Below, piece by piece: positions 45,096 through 52,137 of a stretch of 64,000 nt of DNA. Every line of letters begins with the position of its first letter. The stretch's first letter is position 1. Under the pieces are notes generated by a model, which was not told the DNA's origin, made no database searches, and worked only from the letters and a program-made list of their open reading frames with translations. Where the stretch lies: positions 99,512 to 163,511 of the forward strand of contig NZ_LMPQ01000001.1 of the NCBI RefSeq assembly GCF_001423905.1. Reading direction: 5' to 3'. The DNA is from Frigoribacterium sp. Leaf186 (lineage in GTDB: Bacteria; Actinomycetota; Actinomycetes; Actinomycetales; Microbacteriaceae). The position numbers and the translations under genes are program-made.

Positions 45096-45149
45096 CCAGG
45101 GGGTCGCGGGTCACCCGTTCGGGTGTCGGCAACAGGGGGGACACGGACG

Positions 45150-45486
45150 CCCCCGAACGGGGGGTCTGGCTAGACTCTTCTGACGGGTGCCCCCCGAACT
45201 AGAGTCACAACGTCCGCTGGTCGACCCGAAATCACCACGAAGGACGAGAAACCCGAACCAGGGCGGAGCCACCGCTCCCCCACCCGCACCGACCCGAACC
45301 GTGCGTCGAGCAGACCCGCTGCCCGTCGCGCCCGTCGTCGCCCGAACCGACGCCCCGCACCCTCGGGGCCCGTGTCCTGGCGCGACGCCCGGGCGGTCGA
45401 TCGAACCCGAACCTCGATCGACCGCCCTCCCCCGCCCCGTCGTCACCACCGGCGTGGGCGTGCCGTCGCCTACCCGAACCCGAGCC
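45150..45486 (+). promoter_or_regulatory. Untranslated leader with seven CCCGAAC motifs and hairpins
   Basis: CCCGAAC occurs at 45152, 45193, 45252, 45293, 45341, 45406 and 45473, all on the plus strand. The copies lie in different reading frames, so this is not a protein repeat. Copies lie in or at hairpin loops: CCCCC/GGGGG around GAAC (45150-45163), CGCAC/GTGCG (45285-45305), CGTCG/CGACG (45333-45352) and a perfect 14-bp stem (45391-45404 and 45414-45427) with loop ACCCGAACC. Codons such as CTA, TCA, AGA and AAA in the open frame argue against translation. It is probably a regulatory RNA leader. Confidence 0.7.
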
Positions 45487-47076
45487 TCGATGTCCAGCAC
45501 GCAGAGCGAACTCCGCTCAGCCCTGGTCGGACCGTCACCCCGACGGATCGACCCCCCGTACGACCTGCCCACGGCCGACGACGCCCACGCCTCGAGCGTG
45601 GTCGCCGCGCCGAGCCGTCCGGCCGTCGACGCCGAGTCCGGCGCGGCCTGGGCGCGACGCTACCGCCGTCGCCTGCGTCTGGTCGACACCGTGGTCCTCG
45701 CCGCGAGCATCGTCGGTGCCGTCGCGGTCGACGCTGCCAGGGCCATCGCCGCCGGGCGGGGCACGGACGCGTCCACCCTCGCCGAGTCGGTGGGCTCGCC
45801 GTGGCTGCCCGTCGTGGTGGGGCTGGTCTGGACGGCGTGCCTCACCCTGCACCGCACGCGTGACCTCGCGGTCGTCGGCAGCGGTGTCGTCGAGTACAAG
45901 CGCCTGCTCACCGCGAGCGTCTGGGCCTTCGCCGTCGTGGCGATCGGGTTCGCGTCGGTCGGGCACATCGGTGGCGAGGGCTACTTCCTGGTGGCTCTGC
46001 CGGTCGGCGGGGCCGGCCTGGTGACCGGTCGCTGGACCATGCGACGCTGGCTCGAGCGTCAGCGCGCGAAGGGGCACTACCTGTCCCGCGCGGTCGTCGT
46101 CGGGTCTCGTGACGACATCGCCGACGTCGTGCGGCGCATCGACAAGACCAGTGGCGCGGTGTACGACATCGTCGGGGCTGCCGTCCCCGACTCCGACCCG
46201 CGCGGCATCGTCGTCGGCGGGCGAGTCGTCCCCGTGGTGGCCGACCTCGACGACGTCCCGAGTGCGGTCTGGCGCCTGGGTGCGGAGAGCGTCATCGTCG
46301 CCGGTGAACCGGGCCGCGGCCGGGAGTACCTCCGCGACCTCGGCTGGTCCCTCGAGGGCCGGGCCACCGAACTCGTCATCGCGTCCCGCCTGACGAACGT
46401 GGCCGGCCCCCGCATTCACTACCGGCCCGTCGAGGGGCTCCCCTTGATGCACGTCGAGCTGCCCCAGTTCGACGGCCCCCGGCACGCCCTGAAGCGTCTG
46501 TCCGACCTGGTGCTGGCCTCCGCCGCACTCGTGGTCCTCTGGCCGGTCTTCGCCGTGGTCGCCCTCGCGGTGCGCCTCGACGGACCGGGCCCCGTCCTCT
46601 TCCGCCAGGAGCGGGTGGGCCGGGACGGACGGACCTTCGAGATGCTGAAGTTCCGGTCGATGGTCGTGGACGCCGAGAGTCGACTCTCCGACCTGGCCCA
46701 GGCCGACGAAGGAGCCGGCCTGCTCTTCAAGATGAAGTCGGACCCCCGGGTCACCCGCGTCGGCGCCGTGCTCCGTCGCTGGTCGCTCGACGAGCTGCCC
46801 CAGCTGCTGAACATCCTGCGGGGCGACATGAGCGTCGTCGGGCCCCGTCCCCCGCTGCCGCGCGAGGTCGAGGGCTACGAGGACCACGTCCACCGTCGCC
46901 TCTACATCAAGCCGGGTCTCACGGGCATGTGGCAGGTGAACGGGCGCAGCGACCTCAGCTGGGAGGAGAGCGTCCGGCTCGACCTCTACTACGTCGAGAA
47001 CTGGTCGTTGACGGTCGACTTCGTCATCATGTGGCGCACCGTCCGGGTGCTGTTCGAGCACCGCGGGGCCTATTGA
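45487..47076 (+). CDS. Polyprenyl-phosphate sugar transferase (WbaP/CpsE type)
   Basis: The enzyme starts a surface glycan by putting a sugar phosphate on undecaprenyl phosphate. The 529-residue protein has four N-terminal membrane segments, a Rossmann-like middle domain (SRAVVVGSRDDIADVV), another membrane segment and the C-terminal bacterial sugar transferase domain. That domain has FRQERVGRDGRTFEMLKFRSM, RRWSLDELPQLLNILRGDMS and GPRPPLP. The ATG at 45487 fits where normal codon use begins; an in-frame extension of 100 codons has atypical codons. It has no clear ribosome binding site. It is the first gene of a five-gene operon. Confidence 0.92.
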   Translation, partial: SMSSTQSELRSALVGPSPRRIDPPYDLPTADDAHASSVVAAPSRPAVDAESGAAWARRYRRRLRLVDTVVLAASIVGAVAVDAARAIAAGRGTDASTLAESVGSPWLPVVVGLVWTACLTLHRTRDLAVVGSGVVEYKRLLTASVWAFAVVAIGFASVGHIGGEGYFLVALPVGGAGLVTGRWTMRRWLERQRAKGHYLSRAVVVGSRDDIADVVRRIDKTSGAVYDIVGAAVPDSDPRGIVVGGRVVPVVADLDDVPSAVWRLGAESVIVAGEPGRGREYLRDLGWSLEGRATELVIASRLTNVAGPRIHYRPVEGLPLMHVELPQFDGPRHALKRLSDLVLASAALVVLWPVFAVVALAVRLDGPGPVLFRQERVGRDGRTFEMLKFRSMVVDAESRLSDLAQADEGAGLLFKMKSDPRVTRVGAVLRRWSLDELPQLLNILRGDMSVVGPRPPLPREVEGYEDHVHRRLYIKPGLTGMWQVNGRSDLSWEESVRLDLYYVENWSLTVDFVIMWRTVRVLFEHRGAY

Positions 47077-47156
47077 CCTCGAGCACCGACCGCACCCGCA
47101 ACCATCTCGGGCCGTCCGCCGGCCCCGACCACGCTCACGACGACAGGGGAGAGAGC

Positions 47157-48422
47157 ATGTCGATCGACATCAGGCACTACCAGGACCGCGAGGCGTCACC
47201 CGCGACGCCGTCCGCCGACGAGACCACGCACGGGGTCGTCCGTCCGGGCACCGACCTGCCCGAGCTGCCGCGCCGCCGCCGGGGCTCGCGTCGCAGCAAG
47301 GTGTTGCTCGTCCACTCGTCCGACGAGATGTACGGCTCGGACCGCATCGTCGTCGAGGTGGTCGGCGAGCTCGCCGCCCGCGACGATCTCGACGTGACCG
47401 TGTGGCTGCCCTCCGACGTCGCCGTGGGCCCGTTGGGTCCGAGGCTGCGAGAGCTCGGAGCCCGCGTCGAACGGACCCCCCTGCCGATCCTGCGCCGCAC
47501 CCGCCTCGGGCCGCTCGGCCTCGTCCGCCTGGCTCGGGACGCCGTGCGGACGGCCTTCCGCCTGTCGGGTCGGCACTTCGACCTGGTCTACTGCGCGACG
47601 AGCGCCTGCCTCGTCGTCGCCCCCGTCGCCCGTGCCATGGGCGTCCGACGCATCGTCGGCCACCTCCAGGAGCCGTGGAGCGACGGCGACCGTCGCGGAC
47701 TCCGCCCGCTCGCCCGGGCCTGCACCTCCCTCGTGGCCGTCTCCCGGTCCGTGCTCGACTCCTCCGGCCTGTCGGACGATCCTCGGGCCGTCGTCGTCCA
47801 CAACGGCGTGTCCGACCGGTCGGTCGACGCGATCGAGCGGGTCGCGGATCGCGCTCCGCAGTACGTCGTCGCCAGCCGCTGGAACGGTCACAAGGGCCAC
47901 GCGACCCTGCTGACGGCGTGGAACGCCGCCGGCTGCCCCGGCCAGCTCGTCGTGCTCGGCGGCCCGCCCGCCGTCGGCTCCGCCGTGGACGTGCCCGCGC
48001 TCGTGGCCGCGATCGTCTCGCGGCCCGAGACCGTGACCGTCGTGGGCGAGGTCGCCGACGCGTCGCCGTACCTCCGAGACGCCGACGCGGTCATCCTCCC
48101 GACGGACACCCTCGAGGGCTTCGGACTCGTCACGCTCGAGGCGTTCAGCCAGGGCCGACCCGTGATCGCGAGCCGATCGGGCGGACCGGAGGAAGTCGTC
48201 GACGAGGGGCGGACCGGCTGGCTGTTCGACCGCCGTGACGTCGACGGTCTGAGCGCCATCCTCTCGTCCCTGGACGTCGAGACCCTCGCCGAGGCGGGCC
48301 GTCACGCCCGCGAGGCCTACGTGCAACGCTTCACGCCGGAGCGCATGCGTCGGCGCATCGGGGCGGTCGTCACCCGCGAGCTGCACACGGCCGACGTCGG
48401 CACGTTGGCGGTGGCCTCGTGA
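47157..48422 (+). CDS. GT4-family glycosyltransferase
   Basis: The enzyme adds a sugar to the lipid-linked intermediate. The 421-residue GT-B protein has an N-terminal basic stretch, VLLVHSSDEMYGSDRIVVEV in the acceptor domain, and the donor-domain signature DTLEGFGLVTLEAFSQGRPVIAS with the E-x7-E motif, then GGPEEVVDEG. AGGGGAGAGA precedes the ATG. It follows the sugar transferase after 80 nt and overlaps the next gene (GTGA). Confidence 0.92.
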   Translation: MSIDIRHYQDREASPATPSADETTHGVVRPGTDLPELPRRRRGSRRSKVLLVHSSDEMYGSDRIVVEVVGELAARDDLDVTVWLPSDVAVGPLGPRLRELGARVERTPLPILRRTRLGPLGLVRLARDAVRTAFRLSGRHFDLVYCATSACLVVAPVARAMGVRRIVGHLQEPWSDGDRRGLRPLARACTSLVAVSRSVLDSSGLSDDPRAVVVHNGVSDRSVDAIERVADRAPQYVVASRWNGHKGHATLLTAWNAAGCPGQLVVLGGPPAVGSAVDVPALVAAIVSRPETVTVVGEVADASPYLRDADAVILPTDTLEGFGLVTLEAFSQGRPVIASRSGGPEEVVDEGRTGWLFDRRDVDGLSAILSSLDVETLAEAGRHAREAYVQRFTPERMRRRIGAVVTRELHTADVGTLAVAS

Positions 48423-49225
48423 GCGGCCGGTCGTCGACGGCCGAGTCGTCCCACGGCACGCCGGCCCGGGACGCCGTGCCGCGAGCCGTCCGTCCCGCGA
48501 TGGCCGCGCTGGCGTCCGCGCAGAAGCCGTCCACGGGCGCCCCCGCCTACTCGCGCTTCGTCAACCGTCGACTCGGGCGCTGGGCGGCTGCGGTCGCCTA
48601 CACCCTGGGGGCGACGCCCAACCAGGTCACCGCCCTCAGCGCCGCGTGCACCTTCGCCGGCATCGCGGTGCTCGCCCTCGTGCCGTCCGGCATCGGCACG
48701 GCCCTGGCCGTCGTCCTCCTGCTGGTCGTGGGCTACGCGCTAGACTCCGCCGACGGTCAGCTCGCCCGTCTCCGTGGCGGCGGCAGCCCTGCCGGCGAGT
48801 GGCTGGACCACGTCATCGACGCCACCAAGATCGCGGTGCTCCACCTCGCGGTGTTCGCGTCGTGGCTGCGCGAACCCGAAGGCCGGGAGGCGCTCCTCGC
48901 CGTCCCGCTCGTCTACCAGGTCGTCGCGACGGTGGCGTTCTTCGCCATCGTCCTGACCGACCAGCTGCGTCGTGCCGAGGCGGCCAAGACGGGCGTCGCC
49001 GCGCCCGTGGGCCGTCGCACCGGACTCCTGTACTCGCTCGCCGTGGTGCCCACCGACTACGGCCTGATGTGCCTGGCCTTCGTCCTGCTGGCGTGGCCGC
49101 CGGCGTTCACCGTGGTCTACGTCGCCCTGCTCGTGGCGAACGCCGCGTACCTCGTGCTGGCGCTGCCCAAGTGGTTCCGCGAACTGCGGGCCGTGTCGCC
49201 GTCGCCGTCCGGGACGCGGCCGTGA
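48419..49225 (+). CDS. CDP-alcohol phosphotransferase-family membrane enzyme
   Basis: Family members transfer a phospho-alcohol from a CDP-alcohol to another alcohol. The complete signature D-x2-DG-x2-AR-x8-G-x3-D-x3-D is present: Asp109, Asp112, Gly113, Ala116, Arg117, Gly126, Asp130 and Asp134. The 268-residue protein has about six membrane segments and a ~45-residue N-terminal extension. Phospholipid synthesis is the usual role, but its place between a glycosyltransferase and a Wzz-like gene, with a cytidylyltransferase in the same operon, suggests phospho-alcohol transfer to a glycan or glycolipid. That assignment is inference. Both ends overlap neighbours (GTGA). Confidence 0.88.
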   Translation: MSGRSSTAESSHGTPARDAVPRAVRPAMAALASAQKPSTGAPAYSRFVNRRLGRWAAAVAYTLGATPNQVTALSAACTFAGIAVLALVPSGIGTALAVVLLLVVGYALDSADGQLARLRGGGSPAGEWLDHVIDATKIAVLHLAVFASWLREPEGREALLAVPLVYQVVATVAFFAIVLTDQLRRAEAAKTGVAAPVGRRTGLLYSLAVVPTDYGLMCLAFVLLAWPPAFTVVYVALLVANAAYLVLALPKWFRELRAVSPSPSGTRP

Positions 49226-50670
49226 CCTCGGGTCCCGGCCCGCGGGCCGTCCTCGGCGGCCTCGGCCGGGCGGTCTCCCGCCATGCGGCCCTGGTCGGCG
49301 TGGCGGCACTCCTCGGTGCGGCGGCGGGCATCGGCGCAGCCCAGCTCGCACCGACCGGCTGGAGCGCCGACGCCACGCTGCTCGTCCGGGTCGAGTCCCC
49401 CGGCTCCGGCCTCGCCGCCAGGAGCCAGTTCGCCCAGCAGCGGGTGTCGTCGTACGCCGAGCTCGGGACCAGTCCGGAGGTCCTCGAGCCGGTGGCCGCC
49501 GACCTGGGCGTCCCGGTGGACGGCCTCGCCGAGCGGGTCTCGGTGGTCAACCCCGGCGACACGGCGGTCCTCCGCGTCCACGCGACGGCGTCGACCCCGG
49601 AGGCGGCGGCGACCCTCGCCGACGACGTGGCCGAGAGCCTGTCGGCGGTCGTGGACCGCGTCGAGTCCCGGGCCGGCGCCGGCGGCCAGACCGTCGCCCT
49701 CGAGCTCTCCTCCCCCGCGAGCGTCCCCACCAGCCCGGACGAGCCGGGTCTCGTCCTCACCGTCCTGTCGGGCCTGCTGGCGGGTCTCGCGGTGGGACTC
49801 GCCGCGGCCCTCGTCCTGGCCAGGGCGCGACCGACCGTCGACACCGTCGACGACGTCCGCCGCCTCACCGGCCTCCCGGTCGTCGGGCAGCTGCCCGGGA
49901 CGCTCCGTCACGACGACTCCGGCACGGACGCCTCGTCCGCACGCACCCGCACAGCCCTCCGGGAGGTCGTGCAGAACACGCGCACGCTCTGCGGTGGATC
50001 GTCGCCCTCGACGCTCCTGCTGGCTCGCACCGACGCCGTCCGCGAGGCGATGGGCGTCGACGGTGGTCTCGCCCGCGCCGTCGTCGAACTCGGCGCCACC
50101 TGCGCCCTGGTCCAGTCCGACTTCGACGCCCGCACCCTCGCGCGTCCGTCGACGGTGCCCGACGGCGCCGTGCCCGAGGAGGTCGAGGGCGACCGACACG
50201 GGTACGACCGCGTCCCCGTGCCGGACGGCGTCGTGGCCTCGTCGCGACGCCACGTCCGCAGCGGCACGCACGCCTTCTTCACGGCGCTCCGCGAGGACTA
50301 CGACGTCGCCGTCGTCCAGGCGTCCAGCGAATCCCACCCCCTGTCCCTCCGCAGCGTCACGGCGGAGGCCGACGGCGTCCTGCTCGTCGTGCGCTCTGGC
50401 GTCACGACCGTCGAGTCGCTGCGCAGCCTCAGCGCCGAACTGCTCAGCCTCGACGTCGAGCCCGTCGGGGTGGTGATGACGGGCGTCCCGCCCTGGCGCC
50501 GCGTCCTCGTGCGGGCCACCTGGCTCGACGGCGACGTCCGGGCCGTGCCCGAGCAGTCCCCGCCGTCCTTCAGCATCGCCGACCTGGTCGACCACGCCGG
50601 AGCACCCGCGTCCGGCCGGCCGTTCCCCGACCTACCGCGGCAACGTCGACGGCCCGGCACCCGATCGTGA
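49222..50670 (+). CDS. Wzz-like chain-length protein with degenerate tyrosine-kinase-like domain
   Basis: The first ~200 residues are a polysaccharide co-polymerase: a membrane segment near residue 20-40, an external region, and a second membrane segment (VLTVLSGLLAGLAVGLAAALVLARARP). The rest has the outline of a bacterial tyrosine kinase, with VDDVRRLTGLPVVGQLP and ADGVLLVVRSGVTTVESLR. However, Walker A (GEGKT) is replaced by LLARTDAVREAMGVDGGLA, Walker A' (LLIDAD) by ALVQSDFDA, and Walker B (DTPP) by VVQASSESH. There is no tyrosine cluster at the C-terminus. It therefore looks like a pseudokinase. Length is 482 residues; both ends overlap or abut neighbours. Confidence 0.85.
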   Translation: MTSGPGPRAVLGGLGRAVSRHAALVGVAALLGAAAGIGAAQLAPTGWSADATLLVRVESPGSGLAARSQFAQQRVSSYAELGTSPEVLEPVAADLGVPVDGLAERVSVVNPGDTAVLRVHATASTPEAAATLADDVAESLSAVVDRVESRAGAGGQTVALELSSPASVPTSPDEPGLVLTVLSGLLAGLAVGLAAALVLARARPTVDTVDDVRRLTGLPVVGQLPGTLRHDDSGTDASSARTRTALREVVQNTRTLCGGSSPSTLLLARTDAVREAMGVDGGLARAVVELGATCALVQSDFDARTLARPSTVPDGAVPEEVEGDRHGYDRVPVPDGVVASSRRHVRSGTHAFFTALREDYDVAVVQASSESHPLSLRSVTAEADGVLLVVRSGVTTVESLRSLSAELLSLDVEPVGVVMTGVPPWRRVLVRATWLDGDVRAVPEQSPPSFSIADLVDHAGAPASGRPFPDLPRQRRRPGTRS

Positions 50671-50708
50671 CCCCCTACGCACCCCACCCCGACGAGAGGA
50701 CCACACCC

Positions 50709-51251
50709 GTGGACGTCATCACCTCCCCCGCCCCCGGCACCGAGCCCGTCGAGGCGTCGACCCCCCGAGGAGGCGCGGGTCGCGTCGGTTACGCCGCCGG
50801 GGCCTTCGACCTGTTCCACATCGGGCACCTGAACCTGCTGAGGCACGCGTCCGCGCAGTGCGACCACCTGATCGCGGGTGTCGTGTCCGACGAGATGCTG
50901 CAGGTCACGAAGGGCATCTCGCCCGTCGTGCCGCTGGCCGAGCGGCTGGAGATCGTCCGGCACATCGACGTCGTCGACGACGTGCACGCCGAGATGGTCC
51001 CCGACAAGATGGACGTCTGGCGTGAGCTGCGGTTCGACGTCTTCTTCAAGGGCGACGACTGGCGCGGCACCGAGAAGGGCCTGCGGCTCGAGCGGGAGTT
51101 CGGCGCCGTCGGCGTCGAGGTCGTGTACTTCCCGTACACGATGAGCACCTCGAGCACGGTCCTGCGCAGGGCCCTCCGGGCGCTCTCGGGTGCCGGCGGG
51201 CAGGGAGCCGACCAGGCTCCCGCCGCCGAGTCCGTCCGCCTCCAGGGCTGA
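50709..51251 (+). CDS. Cytidylyltransferase-family protein (TagD-like)
   Basis: These enzymes activate a phospho-alcohol with CTP, as in CDP-glycerol formation from glycerol 3-phosphate. The HxGH motif is in GAFDLFHIGHLNLL (His37, His40), and the STSSTVLRR segment near the C-terminus matches the RTxGISTT-type motif. GDDWRGTEKG lies between. I chose the GTG at 50709 because GAGAGGA is 8 nt upstream; a GTG at 50667 overlaps the previous stop but encodes a poorly conserved extension. Length is 180 residues. It could supply the CDP-alcohol used by the phosphotransferase two genes upstream. Confidence 0.86.
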   Translation: MDVITSPAPGTEPVEASTPRGGAGRVGYAAGAFDLFHIGHLNLLRHASAQCDHLIAGVVSDEMLQVTKGISPVVPLAERLEIVRHIDVVDDVHAEMVPDKMDVWRELRFDVFFKGDDWRGTEKGLRLEREFGAVGVEVVYFPYTMSTSSTVLRRALRALSGAGGQGADQAPAAESVRLQG

Positions 51252-51256
51252 CCGGT

Positions 51257-51291
51257 CCTCCCCACCCCCGACGCGCGTGGGGGCGGGGAGG
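51257..51291 (+). terminator. Terminator of the polysaccharide operon
   Basis: CCTCCCC-A-CCCCC pairs with GGGGG-C-GGGGAGG (51257-51269 and 51279-51291) with one mismatch, right after the last gene. Confidence 0.85.
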
Positions 51292-51343
51292 CCACCCTGG
51301 GGACAACTCCGTCGGGCGGGCCTCTGGCCACGACGATCGAGCC

Positions 51344-51916
51344 ATGACAGCCTCCTCCGTCCTCGACGTCCCCTTCCGCGCCTCCGTCGTCTCGCCCGGG
51401 TCACCCGGCGGCGGCGACGCCGTGCCGGTCGCCGATCCCCATCGCCCGGTGCGCGACGTCCCCGACCTCGTCCGACACGTCGGGGCCATCGTCCCCACGG
51501 CGGTCCGTCGGCAGCTCTGGACGCTGTTCTTCGACTCGGACGACATCGCCCTGCCGCTCATGGTGCCCCTCGAGGGGGTGCCCGCCACGCCGGACGACGT
51601 CGCCGTCGAGCACTACGGCGACGCCCTCGGGGCGGTGGCCGCCGAGTTCGGGGCGGCCTCGGTGGCGTTCGTCCTCGAGCGCCCCGGGCCCGCGGCGTCG
51701 TCGGCGTCCGACGGACGGTGGGCAGAGGCTCTGACGGCCCTGGCTCGACACCGGGTCTTCGAGGTGCGCCCCGTGCTGCTGTGCTCCGACGCCGGCGTCT
51801 CGGTGCTCGACGAGGCGTCAGGCCGGTCGGGCCGATCGGGCCGGTCGGGCCGCGGCGACCGCCCTCAGGCGTCCTCGAGCCCGGTCCGCCTGGCCGACAT
51901 CGTGCGCCTGCCCTGA
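51344..51916 (+). CDS. Conserved protein of unknown function
   Basis: I do not recognise this family. The 190-residue protein has a structured middle: VRRQLWTLFFDSDDIALPLM followed by VPLEGVP, then a helix and a hydrophobic strand ASVAFVLERPG. Near the C-terminus is a short repeat SGRSGRSGRSGRGDR. There is no signal peptide or membrane segment. It has no obvious ribosome binding site; GACGAT 6 nt before the ATG sits where leaderless -10 boxes occur here but does not match TANNNT. Its end overlaps the convergent small gene by 52 nt. Confidence 0.75.
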   Translation: MTASSVLDVPFRASVVSPGSPGGGDAVPVADPHRPVRDVPDLVRHVGAIVPTAVRRQLWTLFFDSDDIALPLMVPLEGVPATPDDVAVEHYGDALGAVAAEFGAASVAFVLERPGPAASSASDGRWAEALTALARHRVFEVRPVLLCSDAGVSVLDEASGRSGRSGRSGRGDRPQASSSPVRLADIVRLP

Positions 51917-52119
51917 CCGCGCTCCCGATCGACCGAGCGCCACCAGGCCGTCTCGGCGAGGCCGACGGAGGTGTAGACCCCGAGCCGAGCCGGTTCGGCG
52001 TCGGTCGGACTCCACCTGCTGAGACGGTAACCGCCGCCGAACCGTTCGATCACGGCTTCGGGCGCCCCCTCGGCGTCGGAGCGCACGGTCCACCGGTCGG
52101 GGGCGGTCTCGTCGAGCAT
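51865..52119 (-). CDS. Small protein of unknown function (84 residues)
   Basis: The protein reads like a compact domain: RWTVRSDAEGAPEAVIERFG, YRLSRWSPTD and LGVYTSVGLAETAWWRS, with a basic C-terminus. I do not know its function. TACGAT lies 6 nt before the ATG, so it is probably a leaderless gene of its own, although it follows the helicase gene by only 18 nt. Its last 52 nt overlap the end of the convergent unknown gene, which is unusual in this window. Confidence 0.6.
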   Translation of the reverse strand: MLDETAPDRWTVRSDAEGAPEAVIERFGGGYRLSRWSPTDAEPARLGVYTSVGLAETAWWRSVDRERGQGRRTMSARRTGLEDA

Positions 52120-52125
52120 CGGTCG

Positions 52126-52131
52126 ATCGTA
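52126..52131 (-). promoter_or_regulatory. -10 box of the 84-residue protein gene
   Basis: TACGAT on the minus strand is 6 nt before the ATG, inside the 18-nt gap after the helicase stop codon. Confidence 0.5.
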
Positions 52132-52137
52132 CCCGCG

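Noticed and set aside
44910-45173. 87-codon open frame upstream of the polysaccharide operon
   Set aside because: Codon use is poor, no ribosome binding site or family similarity is visible, and it covers inverted repeats typical of a control region.
45187-45486. 100-codon N-terminal extension of the sugar transferase
   Set aside because: Third codon positions are often A or T (CTA, TCA, AGA, AAA), unlike all real genes here, and the CCCGAAC copies fall in different frames.
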